Made by a program: the position numbers and the translations under genes. Source: Isosphaeraceae bacterium (GTDB lineage: Bacteria > Planctomycetota > Planctomycetia > Isosphaerales > Isosphaeraceae). From it: DNA of 54,299 bases. The stretch covers positions 1 through 54,299 of the forward strand of contig JANXSX010000159.1 of the NCBI GenBank assembly GCA_025356475.1. Direction: 5' to 3'. A model generated the notes under the pieces. It did not search any database, was not told where the DNA came from, and saw nothing but the letters and a program-made list of their open reading frames with translations. This document shows, one piece after another, positions 43,280 to 50,622 of this stretch (its first letter is position 1; every line of letters begins with the position of its first letter).

Positions 43280-44235
43280 TTGGTGTCGGCCATCGCCTTG
43301 TTGGCTCGATACCAGTCGATTGTCTTGTTGAGCCCCTCGCGGAGTGACGTGGGCGGGGTCCAGCCCCCGAGCGCCGCCGTCAAGCGAGTCGTGTCGAGCA
43401 CCTTCATCATCGCGCCGTCGGGTTTGTCGGTGTTCCACGTCATTTTACCCCGGTAACCACTGACGTCATGAACCGTCTCGGCCAGTTCACGGATGGTCGT
43501 CCCCACGCCTGTCCCGATGTTCAAGGGCGTGTTTACATCGTTATAGCTTTGGGCCGCCAGGATGATGGCGTCTGCACAATCCTCGACATAGATGAACTCA
43601 CGGACTGGCTTGCCAGTCCCCCAGACCTCAACACTCGGTGTGTTGGCCGCTTCGGCTTCGACCCACTTGCGAACAAGAGCGGCGACGACGTGCGAACGAT
43701 CGGGGTTATACGAGTCACCCGGTCCGTACAGGTTTGTCAGGATCAGATGAATCGAGTCGAGGCCGTATTGCTTCTTATAAGCAACCCCCTGGACGGCGAG
43801 CATCTTCTTGGTCAAGCCGTAGTTCACGACACTCGCGTGACACGGTCCGGCCCAGAGATCCTCTTCCTTCAGGTGGCCTTCAAGATATCCTGGGTAGCTG
43901 CACGCAGTGCCGATCGCCACGACCTTACCGACCTTTGCCAGCCTGGCAGCCTCGTAAATGTTCGCACCCATGACCAGGTTGCGATAATAGAGCGTGGCCG
44001 GCTGGGTGACATTGATGCCGATGCCACCATAGTAAGCGGCGGCGTGGATCAGGATTTCGGTCGGATGTTCAAGGAGGCAGGTGACACAAGCGTCAAGTGC
44101 CGTCAGGTTATAGTCACGCTGGCGAGGGACATAGACTTGCGCACCCATGCGTTCAAGTCGCTTGACCATGTGCTGGCCGAGAAACCCTGCTCCTCCGGTA
44201 ACCGTAACCTTCTTGTCGGCCCAGAATCCCTTCAT
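43273..44235 (-). CDS. GDP-L-fucose synthase-like SDR epimerase
   Basis: This 320-residue protein resembles GDP-L-fucose synthase (Fcl/WcaG). It shows KKVTVTGGAGFLGQHMVKRL for NADP binding, HAAAYYGGIG, the Ser motif GTACSYPGY and VNYGLTKKMLAVQGVAY with the Tyr-Lys pair. ILTNLYGPGDSYNP and SVEVWGTGKPVREFIYVEDC are the typical later motifs of the family. It would make GDP-L-fucose from GDP-4-keto-6-deoxymannose; a GDP-mannose dehydratase is not in the window. It is coupled to the WcaI-like glycosyltransferase and follows another epimerase by 129 bases, so it belongs to a polysaccharide unit. Confidence 0.9.
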   Translation of the reverse strand: MKGFWADKKVTVTGGAGFLGQHMVKRLERMGAQVYVPRQRDYNLTALDACVTCLLEHPTEILIHAAAYYGGIGINVTQPATLYYRNLVMGANIYEAARLAKVGKVVAIGTACSYPGYLEGHLKEEDLWAGPCHASVVNYGLTKKMLAVQGVAYKKQYGLDSIHLILTNLYGPGDSYNPDRSHVVAALVRKWVEAEAANTPSVEVWGTGKPVREFIYVEDCADAIILAAQSYNDVNTPLNIGTGVGTTIRELAETVHDVSGYRGKMTWNTDKPDGAMMKVLDTTRLTAALGGWTPPTSLREGLNKTIDWYRANKAMADTKW

Positions 44236-44299
44236 GATGGTTCTCCGTAGGGTGACCGGCGAACCGTGAGTCAGTCGCCGGGAGTGTGCTGTCCGGTTA

Positions 44300-44326
44300 C
44301 CACCGGTCGTCGATCACGACCGGTGG
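44300..44326. other. Hairpin between two epimerase genes
   Basis: CCACCGGTCGT at 44300-44310 pairs exactly with ACGACCGGTGG at 44316-44326. No T-run follows. It lies in the 129-base spacer of the polysaccharide unit and could be an RNA-processing or stability element. Confidence 0.4.
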
Positions 44327-44343
44327 CACTTCGATTCCGGTGA

Positions 44344-44368
44344 TTGATTGGCAGGCTTCGCCAATCAA
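44344..44368. other. Hairpin over the stop codon of the upstream epimerase
   Basis: TTGATTGGC at 44344-44352 pairs exactly with GCCAATCAA at 44360-44368, loop of seven bases. The TGA stop of the minus-strand gene at 44365-44367 is inside the stem. No T-run follows on the minus strand. Confidence 0.4.
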
Positions 44369-45294
44369 ACGTTTGCGAATGGATTCTGGAACTCGATGAG
44401 CTTCGCAGCTCGGACGAGTTCGGCGACGCCACGGTCGAGGTCCACCGTGGTTTCAAAGCCCTTGGAGCGGATCTTCTCGTAGCTGACCTCGTAGTTGCGC
44501 TGATCGGCGTCACTGCCGACCTCAGCGAAGTGGAGGTAGAAATCGACATGCTCAAGGATCTTACGGGCCACGTCTTCCTTGGTGAAGTTCATGGTCTCGT
44601 GGCCGACGTTATAGACATCGTCCTTCATGCTGTCCCATCGGTCGAGGGCAAACATGATCGAGCGAGCCATGTCGCGGACGTGGACGAAGGTTCGCTTGAA
44701 GCCCCCTTCGTACACAATCAGGTTGCGGTTCTTCACAGCCTGATAGGTGAAGTCGTTTGGCATCAGGTCGAGACGCATCCGATTGCTGACGCCGAAGGCG
44801 GTCGCATAGCGATAGGCCACGCTATTGCCAGCTTCAAGGATCATCTGCTCGGCTTGAGCCTTAGTTTCGCCGTAGAGCGTGATCGGCGCGGTCGGCGTAT
44901 TCTCGTTGCAGATGTAGTCAGGAACCGATCCGTAGATGCTACCGGTCGAGGCGAAGATCACTTTCTGATCGGGCTTCCGGAGGTTTAGTAGGTTGCGAGT
45001 TCCTTCGACGTTGGTCGCGTGGGCGACTTGCGGTTCTTTCTTGCAGGCAGGGTATCCCACGATGGCGGCGAGGTGAACAATGGCTTCGACCCCTTCGAGG
45101 GCGGCCTTCATGCCGACCGGGTCGGTCACATCGCCCTTGTGAAGTTCGAAGAATCGATTCTCGCAGCAGGGAAGCAGGCCGTGGCCGCCGAAGCGAAGCG
45201 AGTCATAGACCCGAACTTTGTGGCCTTGATCGAGCAACATGGGGACGAGAGTGGAACCCACATAGCCCGCGCCGCCGGTGACCAGAATACGCAT
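44365..45294 (-). CDS. NAD-dependent epimerase/dehydratase
   Basis: This 309-residue protein begins MRILVTGGAGYVGSTLVPML, the NAD loop of extended SDRs. VYDSLRFGG, HLAAIVGYPACKKEP, the Ser motif FASTGSIYG, and TLYGETKAQAEQMI (Tyr-Lys pair YGETK) follow, then RYATAFGVSNRMRLDLMPNDF. The pattern resembles UDP-glucose 4-epimerase relatives and the dTDP/CDP-sugar group often seen in O-antigen clusters. Exact substrate is unknown. It is probably the first gene of the unit leading to the fucose-synthase-like gene and the WcaI-like gene. Confidence 0.9.
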   Translation of the reverse strand: MRILVTGGAGYVGSTLVPMLLDQGHKVRVYDSLRFGGHGLLPCCENRFFELHKGDVTDPVGMKAALEGVEAIVHLAAIVGYPACKKEPQVAHATNVEGTRNLLNLRKPDQKVIFASTGSIYGSVPDYICNENTPTAPITLYGETKAQAEQMILEAGNSVAYRYATAFGVSNRMRLDLMPNDFTYQAVKNRNLIVYEGGFKRTFVHVRDMARSIMFALDRWDSMKDDVYNVGHETMNFTKEDVARKILEHVDFYLHFAEVGSDADQRNYEVSYEKIRSKGFETTVDLDRGVAELVRAAKLIEFQNPFANV

Positions 45295-45588
45295 GAGGAC
45301 CTTCCTTGGTGGCTCTGGGACGCGCCTGGGACGTCACGGTGTGAAACAGAGAGGGAGAGACCGCGACAGGTCCAAAGACGGGGAGGCACTAGCCAGGCAG
45401 GCCCCCGTCCGTGCGGGCCAATGTCGAAGTCGCGTCGTTCATCGCGTCGAGCGGCGAGAAATCCTTCTCGCGAGACGCACTATGAAAAACTTCCGCCTTC
45501 ATGTCAACCGCGGTTTTGACGGGAGAGCTTCCGGCTGCTACCGTCCGGTGAGCGTCCAACGCCCACCACAACTTGAGTCGAAATTCCC
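45295..45588. other. Divergent region epimerase/cupin
   Basis: These 294 bases must hold promoters for both genes. I see no clear -10/-35 pair, no operator-like palindrome and no RNA gene. A weak inverted repeat around CTTCTCGCGAGA near 45463-45476 is the only local symmetry. Confidence 0.25.
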
Positions 45589-45981
45589 ATGACATCGCCG
45601 ACCGAACCCAAACCGATTTTCCAACCCGATCACCAGGCCTACGTTGCGACCGAAGGGACCCGCACCGAAATGGCCTGGGGACACCTGCGAATCTTCACCG
45701 GTCGAGGTGCCCAACCGAGCGAAACCACTGTCGGGATCTGTCACATCAATCCAGGTTGCCATAACCCTCTGCACTATCACCCCAACTGCGAGGAGACGAT
45801 CTTCGTCCTGTCCGGCCGCTGTGCCCACCGTTACGGCGAAGGAGAGGTTATGCTCGAACCGGGTCAGACGATCCTCGTCCCCCGGTTCGTGGTTCACAAT
45901 GCCTCAGCCGTCGGTACTGAGCCTCTGGAACTCCTGATCATCTTCTCGAGCGGCGAGCGCGAGGCCGTCTTCCTCGAATGA
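45589..45981 (+). CDS. Cupin-domain protein
   Basis: This 130-residue protein is a single small cupin. The first motif is CHNPLHYHPNCEETIFVLSGRCAHRYG with the His-x-His and Glu metal ligands. The second is PGQTILVPRFVVHNAS with the third His. Such proteins bind a metal and act as sugar isomerases, dioxygenases or sensors. It is divergent from the epimerase gene with 294 bases between starts. A sugar-nucleotide link is possible but not shown. Its last 44 bases overlap the convergent gene that ends at 45938. Confidence 0.9.
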   Translation: MTSPTEPKPIFQPDHQAYVATEGTRTEMAWGHLRIFTGRGAQPSETTVGICHINPGCHNPLHYHPNCEETIFVLSGRCAHRYGEGEVMLEPGQTILVPRFVVHNASAVGTEPLELLIIFSSGEREAVFLE

Positions 45982-46777
45982 GGATGACCATACCCAGGCC
46001 GAGTCCTACGATCGTGTAGGACTCGGTGACTGCCAGAGGAACGAATTGATCGCTCCAGAGGACCACCTGGAAGTTCGACGCAGACCCATCACCGATCGCG
46101 TTCGCCAAGCTCACATACGTATTCGATCCGTCGTCGAAGAACCCGCTCGGGTCCTGGCTGGTGTCGAGTCCCCAACTGGAATTCAGACTCACAAGTTGGG
46201 TTCCGAATGCCGTTGGGGTGCTGGTCAATGTCCCCCAGCCGGTTGGCAGTACAAACTGCATTGCATTCGAACCCCCCAGATCGACCACGACCGGGTCAAG
46301 AGCCCGAATCTCCAGGCCGATCAATCGAGTAGTTGGGTCAACCACCAGACCAAGAAAACTCGCCGTAGGGTCGTTGGTCGGACTGGCGTTGGCTGCGTAG
46401 CTATACTCAATCGAGCCGGGGCTTGAATTGAGTAAGGTCCACACGAAGTTCAACGAGTTGGATCCACTCGCATAACTGGTGGCAACCGAAACGTTCAGCG
46501 AACTTGAGAAGCTCAGCCCCGACGCGAGCGTCACGACTCCGATAGTCCCAGCTCGTGTTGAGTTCCTACTACCGCTCACGCCAAGCTGGACGTCCGTGAG
46601 GAAGTTCGCGGTTGAGAAATCCGACGGGTTTGAGAACGTAACGATATTTACAGTCGTTTGTGAGTCGACTGCGAGCAAGCCTGCCTCCGCAGCTCGATAC
46701 TGGCCTAAGGAGATCGAAATCCCCAACAAGAGTAAGGTCGAATGCGCAACAGGGCTCGACACGGCAATCCTTAGCAT
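45938..46777 (-). CDS. Exported protein with PEP-CTERM-like C-terminal anchor lacking PEP
   Basis: This 279-residue protein has an N-terminal signal (VAHSTLLLLGISISLGQ), a Ser/Thr/Asn-rich beta-type body, and a C-terminal hydrophobic helix followed by Arg-rich residues (SYTIVGLGLGMVILIRGRRPRARR). This layout matches PEP-CTERM sorting tails, but the expected VPEP is absent; the site reads FVPLAVTES. The body has no known motif. The ATG 46777 has AGGTGG close upstream. Its 3' end overlaps the cupin gene by 44 bases. If it is a true anchor protein, it probably sits on the surface or in extracellular matrix. Confidence 0.75.
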   Translation of the reverse strand: MLRIAVSSPVAHSTLLLLGISISLGQYRAAEAGLLAVDSQTTVNIVTFSNPSDFSTANFLTDVQLGVSGSRNSTRAGTIGVVTLASGLSFSSSLNVSVATSYASGSNSLNFVWTLLNSSPGSIEYSYAANASPTNDPTASFLGLVVDPTTRLIGLEIRALDPVVVDLGGSNAMQFVLPTGWGTLTSTPTAFGTQLVSLNSSWGLDTSQDPSGFFDDGSNTYVSLANAIGDGSASNFQVVLWSDQFVPLAVTESYTIVGLGLGMVILIRGRRPRARRSRR

Positions 46778-46899
46778 CAACCACCTCGATTCGCCGAGGA
46801 ACGCCGGTCGCCTGACTCCGTTTGGAGTCGATCATCGAGACCGGCTGGCTAAACTTAGGACGCGAATCACGAGGTTGTGGGCGGATTTATCGACATCAC

Positions 46900-46939
46900 C
46901 AAAAAATCTCAACCTGTGAGGTGTCACAGGTTGAGATTT
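46900..46939 (-). terminator. Rho-independent terminator after the PVC-type gene
   Basis: A perfect 16-base stem (46904-46919 with 46924-46939) has the loop GGTG. In the minus strand it is followed by T-rich sequence (the A-run at 46901-46906 on the plus strand). It lies 21 bases after the stop of the 1109-residue protein and ends that transcript. Confidence 0.9.
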
Positions 46940-46960
46940 CGTGAGTGTCCCGCGATTTCC

Positions 46961-49900
46961 TTACTTGCCGTGAGCGTCGGCATCCTTGGCGGACTTCAAG
47001 GTCGAGAGCCACTCGACAACGTCACGGATCTCGCTCTTCGAGAGGCTCTTGAGGATGTCGGTCGGCATCGCCGAGTCCCCGCGCTTCTGTTCCTCAATCT
47101 CGCTCTTGGGGATCACGATCAGCTTCGCTTCGGCGGTCATCAGCCGGAGTTCCTTGTCGTTCTGGCCCTTGAGGACTCCAGTGATCACCTGACCGTCGAG
47201 CTTGGCCGCGACCACGGTTTCAAACCCTTCGGCGATCTTGGCGTTGGGCAGGACGATCGACTCCAACAGGTAGCGACGGTCGCCTCGGAGGGCAATTGCG
47301 TCGAGCACTGGACCAACTTCGCCCCCTCGACCTTCGGCCTTATGACATCGGAGACACTGGACAGCTCCCTTGTTGAAGAAGATGTCTCGCCCTTTGGTCG
47401 CGTCTCCGCCGCTAATGCACTCGCGCCAGGCAGAAAGAGGGTCGTTCTTCGCGCGAGTATTCTCGAAATCGGCGACCCTGGCTGAGAGCGACGGGTGCTT
47501 ACCCGCCGCTTCGAGAATATCCAGCTCGACTTCGGCGGATGTCTTGCCGCCGATCAGATCGTCGAGACTCTTGGTCAGCAGTGCATCGGCCTCGGGGGCC
47601 TTCACATCGCCGAGGATACTGAAGGCGGCTTGTTGATCGCGGGCTGTCCCCGACTCCAGCATTCCTCCCAGCAGGGGGAGTGCCTTGGCAGGTTCGAGCT
47701 TGGCGATCACGCGCAAGCCCTCGCTCCGGACGCGGGGCTTCGTGTCGGTGAGAACCAGCTTGGCGACATCGGCTAGTCGAGGATCCACTAACGTTTCGAG
47801 AGCCTTCAAGGCGGCGATCCGGTCTCGGTCACCGAGCTTGGTATCACCAACCAGCTTCACCAGGAGTGGGCCTGCGTCGCGAATCGCCAGCCGAGCCACA
47901 GCTTCCGTCGCGGCGATTTGAACAGATGAAGCGATCCCTTCAGCAGCAAGGACCTGGGGCAAGATTGCCTTCAGGGCAAGGGCTGCGTCATCAATGGGAC
48001 GCTCGGCGATCGGTCTCCAGAGGCCGGTGACCCGGTCGCGACCGCGTGGCTTGGCCCAATCGCCAAGGGCGACAAGAGCTTCGACCCGCATCGTGTCGGG
48101 GATCTTGCCTTGGATCGCGAGTGCAGCGAGTCGCTTTGCCGACTGGGATCCACCCATCCGCAAGTTGGCATTAATCACCCGGCGCAACAGGGGCTCGGGC
48201 AACTCCGATCGATCCGCCAGCTTCGCTAGCGAACCCGTGGCGTCGTTAATCTCGGCATCATTGATCGCTCGGGCAGCTTCCAAAACCACTGCGGGGTCAC
48301 TATCGGCGAGGAAGTCGGCGACTTCAGGACGCCCTAGCCGCCGCAAGGAGACGACCGAAGCCAGCCGGACCGATCGAGAGGTGTTGGTGGCGGCTCGTGC
48401 TAAGGTCGGCACGTCGGCCAGTGCGGTCAGGGCGACGATTCCACCGTGACGGATATAGAGACTCTGATCCTTGTTGTCCTGAACCATCGCCAGGATCGGG
48501 CCGACCGCCTCGGACTTCTTCAACTTGCTCAGCGCCACGGCGGCGGCCAAGCAGACCATCGGCTCCTCGTCTTTCAGTCGTGAGACCAATGCATCAAACG
48601 CAGGGAGATATGTATTGTTGCCAAGAACTGTTGCGGCGGCTTCCCGCAGATGAGCATCGGGCTGCGACAAGGCATCAACAACCGAGGGCAGACCTTTGAG
48701 ATCCTTTTTCCCGAGTTGGCCCAGACCCCAGATCGCGTGGAGCTTTGCCATCGGCGAACCTGAAGCGAGTGCTTTTGTGAACGTATAGACATCGCCTCGG
48801 TTGACGATCTCAAACTGAGCTTCCTGGCGGACACGTTGGTCGGCATGAGCCAGCAACTCTGCGAGTTCGGCAATCTTCAAATCTTTCGTGCCGGCCGCGA
48901 GTAAGTTCTTGACCTCCTTGACCTTTGCAGCGTTCTCAGTGGAAGTCCCGCCCACCTTCCAGAGTCGACCCTTGCCTGGCTTGGGCCAGCCTTCGACCCA
49001 GTCGGTAAGATACAGGTCGCCGTCAGGTCCGAAATCGACGTCTGTTGCCAGGACCGACCATATCGGCTGGGTGGAGTCAATAATCTCGTAGCCGAGTTTG
49101 CTCTGCTTCAAAGCCCACGAGCGAATGCCACTTTGCCCGCTCGCGCCCCGGAAATCGCATAAGAAGAAGTGATCCTTAAATGCGACCGGTAGGCTGGAGG
49201 TTCCAGGATCATACGTAAGCCCTGATGGGCCGTCGCCCAGGTTGGCGATGGGGGGCCAGATGTAAGCCGCTTGGCCGTCCCAGCGGGGATACCAGAGCTT
49301 CTCATCGTTCCAGGGTCCGCGACGATAGGGACCTTCCAGGTACTGATACCCAATTCGCCAGCCGCTGTCCGAACCCTCGACCAGGTGAACGAATCGAGCC
49401 CGATCACCACCGTCGGAGTTGTTGTCCCCGGTAAACAGGTGTCCGTACTGGTCAAAAACCAGTTCCTGCGGGTTCCGTAAGCCGGTGGCAAAGAGTTCGA
49501 GTTCCGAACCGTCCAGATTACACCGAAGAACCGCGCCTGTGTCGGGCGAGTAGATCGATCGACCATCCTGGGTGATGTTCAGACCTCGGTCGCCGATCGA
49601 GAAGTAGAGCTTACCATCGGGTCCGATCCGCAAGCCGTGAAGGTCATGGCCAATAAACGCCACGTGAACGCCGTACCCATGATGGAGCGCGGTCCGAACA
49701 TCGGCCACTCCGTCGCCATTGGTATCTCTGAGCTTCCAGAGCTTCGGAATACAAGTGAAGAAGACGTCGCCCTTGTAAGCCAGCAAGCCCGCGCCGATGC
49801 CGTCAGGAACCGCGTTGAATCCCTCAGCAAAGACGGTGGAAGTGTCGATCTTGCCATCGCCGTCTTTATCGACCAGGAGGCGGACACGGTCGGACTCTTT

Positions 49901-50290
49901 GGCGTAGTCGTCGAATTCCTTGCCCAGGTGCTTCTTATACATTGCCACCCGATCTTCCACGGTCCGGCAGGCGAGATCGTCGTCGAGCCAATACATGTGG
50001 CTGCGGGTGTCGGTTGTCCCTTCCGAGTGTCGGAAGGTTTCGGCGATGTAAAATTTGCCCTGATGGTCGGCGTAAAATGAGACCGGGTTGGCAAGCAGAG
50101 GCTCCGCTGCCACCAATTCCACGTGCAGCCCTTCGGCCAGCCGGATCGTTTTCTGTGCCTTTTGGGCCTCTTCTGAGGGGCCTGAGACCTTCGGCTCATA
50201 CGGTTTGGGTTTGTCGTCCTCTGCGGAGTTGACCGGCGGAGTGACGTAAAGCACGAGGGCGAGGGCCCATGAAGCAGACAAGCATCGCAT
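46961..50290 (-). CDS. PVC-type CxxCH protein: propeller, HEAT repeats and heme-binding domain
   Basis: This 1109-residue exported protein has a signal peptide (SASWALALVLYVTPPVNSA). Residues 40-460 form a beta-propeller of the glucose/sorbosone dehydrogenase-like type (GLHVELVAAEPLLANP, DKDGDGKIDTSTVFAEGF, TGLRNPQELVFDQYGHLFTGDN, YLTDWVEGWPKPGKGRLWK). Residues about 470-930 hold HEAT-like repeats (VDALSQPDAHLREAAATVLG). The C-terminal part has the heme motif CLRCHK (C979, C982, H983) followed by GRGGEVGPVLDAI and PNAKIAEGFETVV, the PVC heme-binding signature. It may oxidise a sugar and pass electrons to the heme; this is family inference. Confidence 0.95.
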   Translation of the reverse strand: MRCLSASWALALVLYVTPPVNSAEDDKPKPYEPKVSGPSEEAQKAQKTIRLAEGLHVELVAAEPLLANPVSFYADHQGKFYIAETFRHSEGTTDTRSHMYWLDDDLACRTVEDRVAMYKKHLGKEFDDYAKESDRVRLLVDKDGDGKIDTSTVFAEGFNAVPDGIGAGLLAYKGDVFFTCIPKLWKLRDTNGDGVADVRTALHHGYGVHVAFIGHDLHGLRIGPDGKLYFSIGDRGLNITQDGRSIYSPDTGAVLRCNLDGSELELFATGLRNPQELVFDQYGHLFTGDNNSDGGDRARFVHLVEGSDSGWRIGYQYLEGPYRRGPWNDEKLWYPRWDGQAAYIWPPIANLGDGPSGLTYDPGTSSLPVAFKDHFFLCDFRGASGQSGIRSWALKQSKLGYEIIDSTQPIWSVLATDVDFGPDGDLYLTDWVEGWPKPGKGRLWKVGGTSTENAAKVKEVKNLLAAGTKDLKIAELAELLAHADQRVRQEAQFEIVNRGDVYTFTKALASGSPMAKLHAIWGLGQLGKKDLKGLPSVVDALSQPDAHLREAAATVLGNNTYLPAFDALVSRLKDEEPMVCLAAAVALSKLKKSEAVGPILAMVQDNKDQSLYIRHGGIVALTALADVPTLARAATNTSRSVRLASVVSLRRLGRPEVADFLADSDPAVVLEAARAINDAEINDATGSLAKLADRSELPEPLLRRVINANLRMGGSQSAKRLAALAIQGKIPDTMRVEALVALGDWAKPRGRDRVTGLWRPIAERPIDDAALALKAILPQVLAAEGIASSVQIAATEAVARLAIRDAGPLLVKLVGDTKLGDRDRIAALKALETLVDPRLADVAKLVLTDTKPRVRSEGLRVIAKLEPAKALPLLGGMLESGTARDQQAAFSILGDVKAPEADALLTKSLDDLIGGKTSAEVELDILEAAGKHPSLSARVADFENTRAKNDPLSAWRECISGGDATKGRDIFFNKGAVQCLRCHKAEGRGGEVGPVLDAIALRGDRRYLLESIVLPNAKIAEGFETVVAAKLDGQVITGVLKGQNDKELRLMTAEAKLIVIPKSEIEEQKRGDSAMPTDILKSLSKSEIRDVVEWLSTLKSAKDADAHGK

Positions 50291-50622
50291 AGATTGACCC
50301 CGGCACGACCTGAAGGAATGCGACCGCTGGGCGAGCGGTCGAGGAATCCCTAATTTTAGTGGATTGAGGCACTATCGGCAATGTGGGCACGGATCGTTCG
50401 AGTCTGAGGTCCGGCGTTCGACCGAGCGAGTGGGCTGGTTCCAACTCGTGCCACTGAACCTGGTCGGTTTGGAGCCCTCTGAGCCCCAAGTCGCCTTCCA
50501 TCACGGATTTCAGTTGAGTCTCCAGAAAGTTCGTTGGGCGAGTGACGGGGAGGTTCACACGCCAGAAAACTTTATTATGATGGGCTAGAGGTCGCTGGGT
50601 CATGTGAAGTCGAGGATTGTCA
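50291..50622. other. Divergent region PVC-type gene/XPB-like gene
   Basis: These 332 bases carry the promoters of two divergent genes. CGACCGCT at 50321-50328 pairs exactly with AGCGGTCG at 50334-50341 and lies about 30-50 bases before the PVC-type start, where it could act as an operator or leader hairpin. No RNA gene was recognised. Confidence 0.3.
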
